From positions 62,001 through 126,000 of the forward strand of contig JANLPR010000045.1 in NCBI GenBank assembly GCA_031367345.1: 64,000 nucleotides of DNA. Reading direction: 5' to 3'. This stretch comes from JADKIH01 sp031367345 (GTDB taxonomy: Bacteria; Bacteroidota; Bacteroidia; AKYH767-A; 2013-40CM-41-45). The notes below the pieces were generated by a model that was given only the letters and a program-made list of their open reading frames with translations, did no database searches and had not been told where the DNA came from. Positions 42,986-51,855 of the stretch are shown piece by piece. The stretch's first letter is position 1; each line of letters opens with the position of its first letter. Made by a program: the position numbers and the translations under genes.

Positions 42986-43525
42986 ATGCCTTTAATTTCT
43001 CGAAACGATTCATTTTACAAACGACTTATTCTTGTTGTTTCAGTCGCCGTTTTTTTAGTAGTAGTAGTTTTATCTCAATTACCAAAACGAGATGTCATTC
43101 CTTCTTGGGTCACATTTTTACCGAAGTTAAATGCTCTGCTCAACGGAACAACTACTATCATTTTATTGATCTCGCTTTATTTTATCAAGCGGAAAAACAT
43201 AGGGGTACATCGAAAGTTGAATCTTACAGCCTGTTTTTTATCAACGATTTTTTTATTGTCGTATGTTCTCTTTCATTCTTTTGGTGTAGAGACTCGTTTT
43301 CCAGTCGATAACCCACTTAGACCATATTACCTTGTTGTCTTAAGTACTCACATTTTATTGGCAGCCATTGTAATGCCATTGGTCTTATTATCTTTGTATC
43401 GCGGATTAACAGGTCAAGTTAGTGCACATAAAAAAATTACACGTTGGTCTTATCCAATTTGGCTCTACGTCACAACCACCGGCGTAATTGTTTATTTAAT
43501 GATTTCGCCATATTATCAATTCTAA
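42986..43525 (+). CDS. DUF420 family membrane protein
   Basis: A four- to five-helix membrane protein of about 179 residues: RLILVVSVAVFLVVVVLSQL, LPKLNALLNGTTTIILLISLYFI, NLTACFLSTIFLLSYVLFHSF, YLVVLSTHILLAAIVMPLVLLSLY and WSYPIWLYVTTTGVIVYLMI. The 'LNA.LNG......S..Y.I......H...N' pattern and 'STHI.LA' are those of DUF420, which is related to cytochrome oxidase assembly protein families and usually lies in oxidase operons. ATG 42986 was chosen, 1 bp after the SCO stop; the frame is open further upstream, but that would overlap SCO. Exact role unknown. Confidence 0.88.
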   Translation: MPLISRNDSFYKRLILVVSVAVFLVVVVLSQLPKRDVIPSWVTFLPKLNALLNGTTTIILLISLYFIKRKNIGVHRKLNLTACFLSTIFLLSYVLFHSFGVETRFPVDNPLRPYYLVVLSTHILLAAIVMPLVLLSLYRGLTGQVSAHKKITRWSYPIWLYVTTTGVIVYLMISPYYQF

Positions 43526-43526
43526 A

Positions 43527-43751
43527 ATGAAAAAGTTCATTTGCTTTTTTTTGTTAACGCTCACAATCATGCAATTTGATGCATCTGCTCAATGTGCAAT
43601 GTGTGGTCGTGTGGCTGAAAGTAGTAGGGATGCCAATGAAAATAATGTTGGAAAAGGATTGAATACAGGTATTTTGTATCTTCTAGCTATCCCTTATGTT
43701 TTGGCTGGAATTGGGGCCTATGCTTATTTCAAAAAAAATAAGAAGGCATAA
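43527..43751 (+). CDS. Small membrane protein with CAMC motif, oxidase-operon associated
   Basis: A 74-residue protein beginning one base after the DUF420 stop. Signal-like helix MKKFICFFLLTLTIMQFDASAQ, then CAMCGRVAESS (a CxxC pair at about 23-26), a short polar stretch, and one C-terminal helix GILYLLAIPYVLAGIGAYAYF followed by KKNKKA. I recall small proteins of this layout at the end of Bacteroidota oxidase operons but know no function. The cleavage site directly before the Cys pair leaves the CxxC at or near the mature N-terminus on the periplasmic face, suggesting metal or thiol chemistry in oxidase assembly (inference). Confidence 0.75.
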   Translation: MKKFICFFLLTLTIMQFDASAQCAMCGRVAESSRDANENNVGKGLNTGILYLLAIPYVLAGIGAYAYFKKNKKA

Positions 43752-43848
43752 TTCCCTTTTTTGTTCATAAAAAACATTTTTTACTCTAGTTTCAGCAAGC
43801 CTAATTTAACCCTAGTCCAAATTCCCTTTTCTTTCCCCTAATTTTCCT

Positions 43849-43856
43849 TATTTTTG
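43849..43856 (+). promoter_or_regulatory. -7 element immediately upstream of trhO
   Basis: TATTTTTG matches TAnnTTTG exactly and ends 5 bp before the ATG at 43862. A start point about 7 nt downstream would coincide with the start codon, giving a leaderless message. The N-terminus MLLRNK is conserved in related proteins as I recall, so the start codon itself is not in doubt. Confidence 0.45.
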
Positions 43857-43861
43857 TCGCT

Positions 43862-44935
43862 ATGTTATTACGAAATAAATACGATAAAAAACTACTTCAA
43901 GAGCTATTGATGGCAGAGAACTTTCATCGAACTACGCTTTCATTTTACCGTTATGTTATTTTAAATGATGTGCCTTCTATGAGGGATCGGCTTTATGCTG
44001 CCTTAGATCATTTAAAAGTATTTGGGAGGATCTATGTTGCCAATGAAGGCATCAATGCACAAATCTCTATTCCTGTGCAACTTTTCGATGAATTTGTTCA
44101 AACACTAAATTCATTTCCTGAATTTTCAGGAGTAGATCTAAAAATAGCAATCGAAGATGATGGTAAATCATTTTACAAATTGATAGTTCGTGAAAGAACG
44201 AAAATTGTAGCTGATGGATTGAATGATGAAACATTTGATGTAACGAATGTAGGTAAGCATCTTTCTGCAAAAGAATTTAATGATGAAATGCAAAAACCGG
44301 AAACGGTGATTGTTGACCTTCGTAATCATTATGAAAGTGAAGTTGGCCATTTTAAAGGAGCGATACTTCCCGACTCCGATACATTCAGAGATGAATTGCC
44401 AATGGTGCTCGATCTCTTAAAAGATAAAAAAGATAAAAAAATATTATTGTATTGCACTGGTGGTATTCGTTGCGAAAAGGCTAGTGCTTTTTTGCGCCAC
44501 AATGGATTTGATGATGTAAATCAATTGAACGGTGGAATTATTCACTACGCACGACAAATAAAAGCGGAGGGGCTTGAATCTAATTTTATCGGAAAGAATT
44601 TTGTGTTCGATGATAGAATGGGCGAGCGTATTACCGAAGATGTGATCAGTCAGTGTCATCAATGTGATAGTCCGTCAGACCACCACACCAATTGCGCAAA
44701 CGATGATTGTCATCTTCTATTTATCCAATGTGAAAATTGTGCAACATTAATGGACGGTTGTTGTACGCCGCAATGCAAAGAAATTGCTGCATTGCCTGTA
44801 GATGAACAACGCGTAATTCGGAAGGGCGAAAAAAAAGGTAACGCACATTCAGTATATAAAAGTCGTCTTCGCCCTAATTTAAAATCGTATCTTGAACAAA
44901 ATAAAATTGATATTTTTATTTCTAACCATAAATAA
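43862..44935 (+). CDS. trhO: tRNA uridine(34) hydroxylase (rhodanese-related, TrhO/YceA)
   Basis: TrhO hydroxylates U34 of certain tRNAs, the first step to 5-(carboxy)methoxyuridine. The 357-residue protein has an N-terminal UPF0176 domain (TTLSFYRYVILNDVPSMRDRLYAAL near 22-46; VANEGINAQIS near 58-68), a central rhodanese domain with VDLRNHYESEVGHFKGA near 155-171 and active-site Cys in LLYCTGGIRCEKASAFLR near 195-212, and a Cys-rich C-terminus (about 260-305) with at least ten Cys in CxxC-like pairs, likely metal binding. Length and domain order match the family. It is a single gene followed by a T9SS protein 7 bp downstream. Confidence 0.93.
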   Translation: MLLRNKYDKKLLQELLMAENFHRTTLSFYRYVILNDVPSMRDRLYAALDHLKVFGRIYVANEGINAQISIPVQLFDEFVQTLNSFPEFSGVDLKIAIEDDGKSFYKLIVRERTKIVADGLNDETFDVTNVGKHLSAKEFNDEMQKPETVIVDLRNHYESEVGHFKGAILPDSDTFRDELPMVLDLLKDKKDKKILLYCTGGIRCEKASAFLRHNGFDDVNQLNGGIIHYARQIKAEGLESNFIGKNFVFDDRMGERITEDVISQCHQCDSPSDHHTNCANDDCHLLFIQCENCATLMDGCCTPQCKEIAALPVDEQRVIRKGEKKGNAHSVYKSRLRPNLKSYLEQNKIDIFISNHK

Positions 44936-44942
44936 TTCTCGA

Positions 44943-46535
44943 ATGAAAAAAACGCTACTCTCTCTCTTTATTGTATTCAATTGTTTGGTAGGAAATGCTG
45001 TGCATGCACAGACAACTATCTACATGGAAAATTTTTCTTCTCGGGCTCTTCCTTCCGGTTGGACTAACGATAGTTTAGGTTTGCCTGCTGCTGACCTTTG
45101 GGTTTTTAATAATCCTTTTTTCCGTTCTATCTCCGGAGCAACAATGGATACCAGCTTTGCATTATTCGATAGTGACATGGGAAGTTCAAATGATAATATT
45201 AATGAAATGACTTCACTCACTACATCAGATATCAGTTTAGCAACTGTAACAGGTGTTCCATATTTAGAATTAGACGAACAATACCGAGCACTATTGGGGC
45301 CTAATACTACTGGTTCTGTTCGTCGTATTGAATGGAGTTCCGATGCCGGAGTTTCTTGGAATACTATTGTATATGATTCGTTAGACTATGGATATCCGAA
45401 TCCTGCTGTTCATTCACAACATGCATTGAATTTAGGAGCAGCTGCCAATGTCCGTTTTCGTTTTACATGGACAGGTACTTGGGACTGGTGGTGGGCTATC
45501 GATAATGTAGCTTTAGTTGATTACCCTGTTTTATGTACCGCTCCGCCAAATGCAGGTGCTGCACTTTCTTCCGAAACATCTGTATGTCCTGCTACTCTTT
45601 TTTCATTAACACTTTCAGGAGCTGATAGTGCTACAGGCATTACTTATCAATGGCAAGTTTCTACCGACAATTTAAACTGGACAAATATTTCTGGTGCTAT
45701 TAGTTCTAACTACGGCGTAAGTAACCAAATGATGATGTCTTACTATCGTTGTAACTTAACGTGTTCCGGTCAAACTTCTTCATCGGTTACTGTGATGGTA
45801 AACCAAAACACAGCGTTAAATTGCTATTGCATTCCTCCATACACTGTTGGATGTGATATATTAGATAAAGTTGTCATTAATACTTTGCTGAACAATCTTA
45901 CCGGCTGTAATGGAAATCCTGATAACTATATCTTGTATCCTGATACGGGAAATTTAACTACAAGCCTTGGTACAGGCGATAACTATGATATCACAATTGC
46001 TTCAGGTGTCGGTTCAGGTAATCATGGTGCTGCAGTTTGGTTTGACTTTAATGCCGATGGCGACTTTCAAGATGCAGGCGAATTTTTTAATATCAGCGAC
46101 AACATTCCGGAACTTTCTGGAGACATTACTGCGAATCTCTATATTCCAAATACAGCTTTATTTGGGCCAACAAGAATGCGCGTTCGTTATATTTATGATA
46201 ATCCCGCAATAGTATCTTCTGATTGCAGCTCGTATGGTTATGGTGAAACGGAAGATTATACGGTAAACATAGTTCTTGGAACCGGAGTTAAAAACAATCC
46301 TTTGCAATCTATTTCTATTCGTCCAATACCTGCTCATGATCGGTTGTTCATTCAGTCACCGGTATCCGGTTCGTTGAACATTACCATCCTTGATCAAACA
46401 GGAAGAGTTTGTAAAAACGTTTATTCTCCTACAAATTCACTCGAAATAAATACAGGTGACCTAGCTGCCGGTGTTTATTTTGTTCGTTTCGATAGTAACA
46501 AGAATACAATTACCAAAAAAATCATAATCAACTGA
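44943..46535 (+). CDS. GEVED-domain secreted protein with T9SS sorting domain
   Basis: An exported protein of 530 residues from ATG 44943. Signal peptide MKKTLLSLFIVFNCLVGNAVHAQ, then a jellyroll-like domain (about 25-195; YMENFSSRALPSGWTNDS, AIDNVALVDYP), an Ig-like segment with paired Cys (about 200-290; TYQWQVSTDNLNWTNISGAI), a GEVED domain (about 305-440; GAAVWFDFNADGDFQDAGEFF, ending YGYGETEDYTVNI) and a short type A T9SS sorting domain (about 454-530; PIPAHDRLFI..., GVYFVRF). Such proteins are surface adhesins or carbohydrate-binding cargo; no catalytic site is visible. The frame is open 17 codons further upstream into trhO, but the signal peptide fixes the start. Confidence 0.87.
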   Translation: MKKTLLSLFIVFNCLVGNAVHAQTTIYMENFSSRALPSGWTNDSLGLPAADLWVFNNPFFRSISGATMDTSFALFDSDMGSSNDNINEMTSLTTSDISLATVTGVPYLELDEQYRALLGPNTTGSVRRIEWSSDAGVSWNTIVYDSLDYGYPNPAVHSQHALNLGAAANVRFRFTWTGTWDWWWAIDNVALVDYPVLCTAPPNAGAALSSETSVCPATLFSLTLSGADSATGITYQWQVSTDNLNWTNISGAISSNYGVSNQMMMSYYRCNLTCSGQTSSSVTVMVNQNTALNCYCIPPYTVGCDILDKVVINTLLNNLTGCNGNPDNYILYPDTGNLTTSLGTGDNYDITIASGVGSGNHGAAVWFDFNADGDFQDAGEFFNISDNIPELSGDITANLYIPNTALFGPTRMRVRYIYDNPAIVSSDCSSYGYGETEDYTVNIVLGTGVKNNPLQSISIRPIPAHDRLFIQSPVSGSLNITILDQTGRVCKNVYSPTNSLEINTGDLAAGVYFVRFDSNKNTITKKIIIN

Positions 46536-46566
46536 TAGTAAATTACAGATGAATCGATCTGTTTAG

Positions 46567-46574
46567 TACATTTG
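46567..46574 (+). promoter_or_regulatory. -7 element for the riboswitch-metH transcript
   Basis: TACATTTG is an exact TAnnTTTG match 45 bp before the first riboswitch stem. Transcription would start near 46581, which places the whole aptamer in the leader. A TTTG box 19 nt upstream is not evident. Confidence 0.5.
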
Positions 46575-46618
46575 CGTAACGTTCTTTTAGCAATTATTAC
46601 TCCGCTCTCAAGCGGTAC

Positions 46619-46731
46619 ACTTATCAAGAAAGGTGGAGGGATCGCGCCCTATGAAACCTTGGCAACCCTTATTCATTAGTTTAATGAATAGAAGGTGCCA
46701 ACTCGCTCTTCCGAAAGGAAGTCAGATAAGT
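46619..46731 (+). ncRNA. SAM-I (S-box) riboswitch aptamer
   Basis: The S-box core is complete. P1 ACTTATC (46619-46625) pairs with GATAAGT (46725-46731). AGGTGGAGGGA, CGCCCTATGAAACC and GGCAACC follow in the family order. P3 is formed by TTCATTA (46672-46678) with TAATGAA (46682-46688), GGTGCCAACTC follows, and P4 is CTTCC-GAAA-GGAAG (46708-46721). This RNA binds S-adenosylmethionine. Together with the adjacent terminator it should switch metH off when SAM is plentiful. Confidence 0.94.
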
Positions 46732-46802
46732 CAGATCGATATGTATTCGTAAATGAAATTTATACTATCTCCTCTGACTTACGTTGGAGGAGATTTTTTT
46801 TT
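46727..46802 (+). terminator. SAM-controlled terminator with antiterminator segment
   Basis: Stem ATCTCCTC (46767-46774) with GAGGAGAT (46787-46794) followed by a run of nine T makes a strong intrinsic terminator 60 bp before metH. Its 5' arm/loop contains CTGACTTA (46774-46781), exactly complementary to TAAGTCAG (46727-46734), which overlaps the 3' strand of aptamer stem P1. When SAM holds P1 closed, the terminator forms; without SAM the 8-bp antiterminator can form instead. Confidence 0.9.
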
Positions 46803-46861
46803 GCTACTACACAAAGCATCACAAAGTAAATTATCATCGAGAATAATTTTTAGAAAAAAGT

Positions 46862-49800
46862 ATGAGTCACGCAGAATCAATTAAAGAGGAATTAAAAAAA
46901 CGCATTTTAGTGATCGATGGTGCAATGGGCACTATGATCCAGCGTTATCGTTTAGAAGAAAATGATTTTAGAGGCGAGCGTTTTGCCGACTGGAAACATT
47001 CGCTCAAGGGGAATAATGATTTGCTATCTATTACTCAGCCTCAAATTATTGAAGAGATCCATCTTCAATATTTACATGCCGGTGCAGATATTATTGAGAC
47101 AAATACATTCAGTGCTCAGCGTATTTCTATGGCTGATTATCATCTAGAAGATATTTCGTACGAATTGAATTATGAATCGGCTAGAATCGCTAAGCGAGCA
47201 ATAGAAAAATATGCTACTGAAACAGGCGATCATAAAAAATGGATAGCCGGAGCTATCGGACCAACAAATAGAACGCTTTCGCTTTCTCCTGACGTAAATA
47301 ATCCTGCTTATCGCGCTGTTACATTCGATCAAATTGTAGAAATTTATATAGAGCAAACAAAAGGATTAATTGACGGAGGAGTAGACCTCATTCTCATCGA
47401 AACAATTTTTGATACGCTTAATGCGAAGGCAGCATTATTTGCTGTTCAAAGTGTGTTCGAAGAAAAAAACATCTCTCTTCCAATTATGATTTCCGGAACT
47501 ATTACGGATGCCAGCGGAAGAACTTTATCAGGACAAACAGTAGAAGCATTTTTAAATTCTGTATCGCATATAGATTTGCTCAGTATTGGATTAAACTGCG
47601 CACTTGGTGCAAAGGAAATGCGTCCTTACATCGAAGAGCTTTCAGAAAAATCACCTTTTTATATAAGTGCTTATCCGAATGCCGGTCTCCCAAATCAGTT
47701 TGGTGAATATGATGAAACTCCGGAACACATGGGGCATCATATCAGCGATTTTTTAAGAAGTGGTTTCTTAAATATTGCCGGTGGTTGTTGTGGAACAACA
47801 CCAGAACATATTGAACACATTGCAAAATTAGCGGCGAAGACAACTCCGAGATCTATTCCAACCATTGAACCATTTTTGCGAATCTCTGGTTTGGAGGCAG
47901 TGACGTACAGACCTGAATCGAACTTCATGAATGTCGGCGAACGGACAAATGTTACCGGCTCGAAAAAATTTCTTCGTCTCGTTAAAGAAGAAAAATACGA
48001 AGAAGCGTTATCTGTAGCAAAAGATCAAGTAGAAGGAGGAGCACAAGTAATCGATATCAATATGGATGAAGGAATGCTTGATGCTCATTATGCAATGACA
48101 ACTTACTTGAATTACATTGGTTCGGAACCTGATATTGCAAAGTTACCGATTATGATCGATTCCTCTAAGTTTCCTGTGATAGAAACAGCGTTGAAGTGTA
48201 CGCAAGGAAAGTCGATCGTCAATTCTATTTCATTGAAAGAAGGTGAGCAAGAATTTATAAGACAAGCAAAAATAGTTCGTAAGTATGGTGCTGCAGTAAT
48301 TATTATGGCATTTGACGAGCTTGGTCAGGCAGATTCTTTGGCTCGACGGATAGAAATTTGTCAACGTGCGTATAAAATTCTTACTGAAGTAGTCAATTTC
48401 CCTCCACAAGATATTATTTTCGATCCGAATATTTTTCCCGTTGCTACAGGAATGGATGAACACAGGAAGAATGCCATCGATTATTTTGAAGCAACAAAGT
48501 GGATTAAAAAGAATCTTCCTTTTGCAAAAGTGAGCGGAGGTGTAAGTAATGTTTCATTTTCATTTAGAGGAAATGATGTTGTAAGAGAGGCTATCCATTC
48601 TGCTTTTCTATATCATGCCGTTAAAGCCGGAATGGATATGGGAATTGTTAATCCCGGTCAATTGCAGGTGTATGATGAAATTCCGAAAGATCTTTTAATA
48701 GCTGTAGAAGATGTACTGCTCGATAGAAATGATGAAGCAACTGAAAAATTAATTTTACTTGCTGAGACATTGAAAGGAACTTCTGTTTTGAAGAGTGAGA
48801 AAGATGAAGTTTGGCGAAAAGAACCTGTAGAGAAAAGACTTGCGCATGCTTTGGTGAAAGGGGTTACCGATTACATTGAAGTTGACCTTGAAGAAGCAAG
48901 GAAAAATTTTGAGAAAACTTTACACATTATCGAAGGGCCGTTAATGGACGGAATGAATATAGTTGGTGATCTTTTTGGTGAAGGAAAAATGTTTCTTCCT
49001 CAAGTAGTAAAGAGTGCACGTGTAATGAAAAAAGCAGTTGCATATTTAACACCTTATTTGGAAGAAGAGAAAGTAGAAGGTCGTTCAAAGGCCGGTAAAG
49101 TTCTTTTAGCAACAGTTAAAGGTGATGTTCACGATATCGGGAAAAATATAGTTGGAGTAGTTTTGGCTTGTAACAACTATGAGATTCTCGATCTTGGCGT
49201 TATGGTTCCGGCAGAAAAAATTTTAGAAGCAGCTATTAAAGAAAACGTTGATGTAATTGGATTAAGCGGACTTATTACTCCTAGTTTGGATGAAATGGTT
49301 CATATGGCAAAGGAAATGGAACGGCAAAATTTCAGTATTCCGTTAATGATTGGTGGCGCAACCACTTCTAAAGTTCATACTGCTGTTAAGATAGAGCCAA
49401 ATTATTCTCATCCTGTAATACACGTAAACGATGCATCGAAAAGTGTTTCAGTTGTTTCAAATTTATTATCCGAAACATTGCGTGCACCTTTTGTTAAAAA
49501 TAATTCGGAAGAGAATAGTCGTTTACGTGAGTATCATATCAATGCGCGTGCAAAAACGGAATTGCTTCCACTCTCAGAAGCACAGAAAAATAAAATGAAG
49601 ATCGATTGGAATTCTACAGAGATTGCTATTCCAAATTTATTGGGAACAAAAGTTTTTACTGATTATCCTCTTGCAGAAATTGCGGACTATATCGATTGGA
49701 CGCCGTTCTTTATAAGCTGGGAAATGAAAGGATCGTATCCTAAAATTTTGAAAGACGCTGTAAGAGGTGAAGAAGCGCGAAAACTTTTTGATGATGCGCT

Positions 49801-50587
49801 GGCAATGCTTAAAAAAATTATCGATGAAAAATGGATTGGAGCAAATGCTGTTGTTGGTATCTTCCCGGCTGTAGCAATCGGCGACGATATAGAAGTATTG
49901 GACCTTGATGGAACAAGCGTATCGGCAAAGTTTCATACGTTGCGACAGCAAACTAAAAAAGCAGATAAGATATTTAATGTATCATTAGCCGATTTTATTA
50001 AACCGAAAACGTTAGTTGCAACTGAAAAACTTGAAGCAGTTGAGAAAGGCAATTCAGCATTTTCTGTAGAGTCTGAAACAGATTTCATTGGAGCTTTCGC
50101 AGTAACTACCGGTATTGGAATGGAAAAATGGATCGAGAAATTTGAAAAAGATAATGACGATTATTCTTCTATCATGCTGAAAGCTTTGGCTGATCGGTTG
50201 GCTGAGGCGTTTACTGAATTAATGCATGCAAAGGTCAGAAAGGAAATTTGGGGTTATGCAAGTAACGAATCGCTCTCCAATGAAGAAATGATCAAAGAAA
50301 AATATGTTGGTATCAGACCGGCACCCGGGTATCCTTCGCAACCCGACCATACAGAAAAAATTACTATTTGGAAGTTACTTGATGTGGAAAAAAATACCGG
50401 CATTACACTAACGGAACATTTGGCTATGTATCCTACTTCTTCTGTAAGTGGTCTATATTTTGCACATCCTGAAGCACACTATTTTGGCTTGGGAAAAATA
50501 AATTCGGATCAAGTAGCCTCTTATGCACAACGAAAAGGTATGACGAAAGCAGAAGCCGAAAGATGGCTAAGTACTGTGATTTTGTAA
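46862..50587 (+). CDS. metH: Cobalamin-dependent methionine synthase
   Basis: MetH transfers a methyl group from methyltetrahydrofolate through cobalamin to homocysteine. The 1241-residue protein contains all four modules: homocysteine domain (about 1-325; DGAMGTMIQRY near 17, zinc Cys pair in GGCCGTTPEHI near 306-316), pterin domain (about 350-620; NVGERTNVTGSKKF), cobalamin domain (about 650-880; the lower-ligand His in DVHDIGKNIVG near 754-764) and C-terminal AdoMet reactivation domain (about 900-1241; RPAPGYPSQPDH near 1150). No truncation. It is the only gene directly behind the SAM riboswitch, a classical arrangement for methionine biosynthesis control. Confidence 0.97.
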   Translation: MSHAESIKEELKKRILVIDGAMGTMIQRYRLEENDFRGERFADWKHSLKGNNDLLSITQPQIIEEIHLQYLHAGADIIETNTFSAQRISMADYHLEDISYELNYESARIAKRAIEKYATETGDHKKWIAGAIGPTNRTLSLSPDVNNPAYRAVTFDQIVEIYIEQTKGLIDGGVDLILIETIFDTLNAKAALFAVQSVFEEKNISLPIMISGTITDASGRTLSGQTVEAFLNSVSHIDLLSIGLNCALGAKEMRPYIEELSEKSPFYISAYPNAGLPNQFGEYDETPEHMGHHISDFLRSGFLNIAGGCCGTTPEHIEHIAKLAAKTTPRSIPTIEPFLRISGLEAVTYRPESNFMNVGERTNVTGSKKFLRLVKEEKYEEALSVAKDQVEGGAQVIDINMDEGMLDAHYAMTTYLNYIGSEPDIAKLPIMIDSSKFPVIETALKCTQGKSIVNSISLKEGEQEFIRQAKIVRKYGAAVIIMAFDELGQADSLARRIEICQRAYKILTEVVNFPPQDIIFDPNIFPVATGMDEHRKNAIDYFEATKWIKKNLPFAKVSGGVSNVSFSFRGNDVVREAIHSAFLYHAVKAGMDMGIVNPGQLQVYDEIPKDLLIAVEDVLLDRNDEATEKLILLAETLKGTSVLKSEKDEVWRKEPVEKRLAHALVKGVTDYIEVDLEEARKNFEKTLHIIEGPLMDGMNIVGDLFGEGKMFLPQVVKSARVMKKAVAYLTPYLEEEKVEGRSKAGKVLLATVKGDVHDIGKNIVGVVLACNNYEILDLGVMVPAEKILEAAIKENVDVIGLSGLITPSLDEMVHMAKEMERQNFSIPLMIGGATTSKVHTAVKIEPNYSHPVIHVNDASKSVSVVSNLLSETLRAPFVKNNSEENSRLREYHINARAKTELLPLSEAQKNKMKIDWNSTEIAIPNLLGTKVFTDYPLAEIADYIDWTPFFISWEMKGSYPKILKDAVRGEEARKLFDDALAMLKKIIDEKWIGANAVVGIFPAVAIGDDIEVLDLDGTSVSAKFHTLRQQTKKADKIFNVSLADFIKPKTLVATEKLEAVEKGNSAFSVESETDFIGAFAVTTGIGMEKWIEKFEKDNDDYSSIMLKALADRLAEAFTELMHAKVRKEIWGYASNESLSNEEMIKEKYVGIRPAPGYPSQPDHTEKITIWKLLDVEKNTGITLTEHLAMYPTSSVSGLYFAHPEAHYFGLGKINSDQVASYAQRKGMTKAEAERWLSTVIL

Positions 50588-50691
50588 CGTTTTTTATGAT
50601 CGAGTATGCGTAAAATAAGGAAGCGAAAATTGTTAATTCTTCTTGCTATTTAAATTGCCAAACTCATCTTCTATTTGATATTTTTGTTGTA

Positions 50692-51714
50692 ATGAATAGC
50701 ATGTCAAAAAAGAAGAAAAGCTATCGTATCAGCGAAGAGCTTTTTATGTACCTCGAAGATTTTGGGCGGACTGCTGAGTTGCCTTTTGTTTATCAGGACC
50801 TACTTCGATACAATTACACGATTCCCCTTTCTAACAAAGCCGGACAAGACACCTTATGGGAAACGGTTTTCTTTACTCCACAAGAAACGGATGAGTTAAA
50901 TAAGCGTTTGGTGAAAACGTATGCTATGATGAAAGTTGAGGGTAATATGGCTCTCATGGAACATCTTTATGTGGACCGAATTGACTATTGTCCATTTGGG
51001 AATTCACGCCCGTTCAGAATTCGAATCAAAAATCAGTACAACGATAACTACGATTACTTTTATGTGAAATTGGCTGATGCCTCTCGTGTTTATGGGCTTG
51101 AATTGGAAGATATTCTTTCGCCCAATCGAATTATTTACCTTGTAAATTCCGATACATTAGTTGAAGAACATATTATTGGCATTCCGGGCGATCAATTTAT
51201 TCAGAATAATCTTCGCGATCTGGCAGTAAACCATACGCGTTTAGCCAAAGAATTTATTAAGTTTAATGAGCGTTGTTTTGTGCGATTGTTGGGAGATATG
51301 CGTTCGTATAATTTTATCATCGACATGACTGCAGATTTTGACGATACGCAATTTCGATTCAGAGCAATCGATTTCGATCAACAATGTTACGAAGGGAAAA
51401 AAACATTGTACCTTCCTCAGTATTTTAAAGAAAATAATCCTTACGTCGAACTTTGTGTAAAGTATATAAATCAGGAAACAGTTTTGCAATATCAACTCGA
51501 AGAGCGAACACTTATTTCTAAAAGAATGAAAACCGCTAGATTCAGGCTCGCTTCGCTTTTAGATGTAATGGTGGGAGAGGAGTTGAGCGAAAAAGAAAAA
51601 GTAATACAGCTTAGAGAAGAGCTTGGCGACCATTATAAAACCGACAAGTTTAAAAAATGCAAAAATATGGGCCAGATCATGAAAGTAAGCCTTGAATTGA
51701 TCTCAATAACATAA
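50692..51714 (+). CDS. Unrecognised conserved-looking protein with kinase-like motifs
   Basis: A 340-residue soluble protein without signal peptide or membrane helix; ATG 50692 or ATG 50701 may start it. I do not recognise the family. Visible features: a basic start (SKKKKSYRISEELFMYLED), a mixed alpha/beta middle, GDMRSYNFIID near 200-210 followed about 15 residues later by FRAIDFDQQCYEG near 222-234, and a charged helical C-terminus. The GD(x4)N ... DFD spacing resembles the catalytic and metal-binding loops of aminoglycoside-phosphotransferase- or HipA-like kinases, but the usual His before GD is replaced by Leu (RLLGDMR) and no clear nucleotide Lys is visible. It stands alone between metH and a TolC gene. 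Confidence 0.6.
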   Translation: MNSMSKKKKSYRISEELFMYLEDFGRTAELPFVYQDLLRYNYTIPLSNKAGQDTLWETVFFTPQETDELNKRLVKTYAMMKVEGNMALMEHLYVDRIDYCPFGNSRPFRIRIKNQYNDNYDYFYVKLADASRVYGLELEDILSPNRIIYLVNSDTLVEEHIIGIPGDQFIQNNLRDLAVNHTRLAKEFIKFNERCFVRLLGDMRSYNFIIDMTADFDDTQFRFRAIDFDQQCYEGKKTLYLPQYFKENNPYVELCVKYINQETVLQYQLEERTLISKRMKTARFRLASLLDVMVGEELSEKEKVIQLREELGDHYKTDKFKKCKNMGQIMKVSLELISIT

Positions 51715-51855
51715 ATTAGATTGCAAGTTCCCTACTATTATGATCGTTTTTTGGTCAATTAGAAAAATGTTGAAATTCTATGGTTAATCTTGGTTAACAA
51801 ATTCTTTATTTAAATACATTTACCATAATTTAGCCCGACCACCTATTATTATTTT

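Noticed and set aside
44892..44942. Extended N-terminus of the GEVED T9SS protein into the end of trhO
   Set aside because: A typical signal peptide starts at ATG 44943; the upstream 17 codons would place it internally and overlap trhO.
46619..46802. Cobalamin riboswitch as the regulator of B12-dependent metH
   Set aside because: The leader lacks the B12-box and instead has the complete S-box core (P1, GGTGGAGGGA, ATGAAACC, GGCAACC, GGTGCCAA, GAAA-capped P4).
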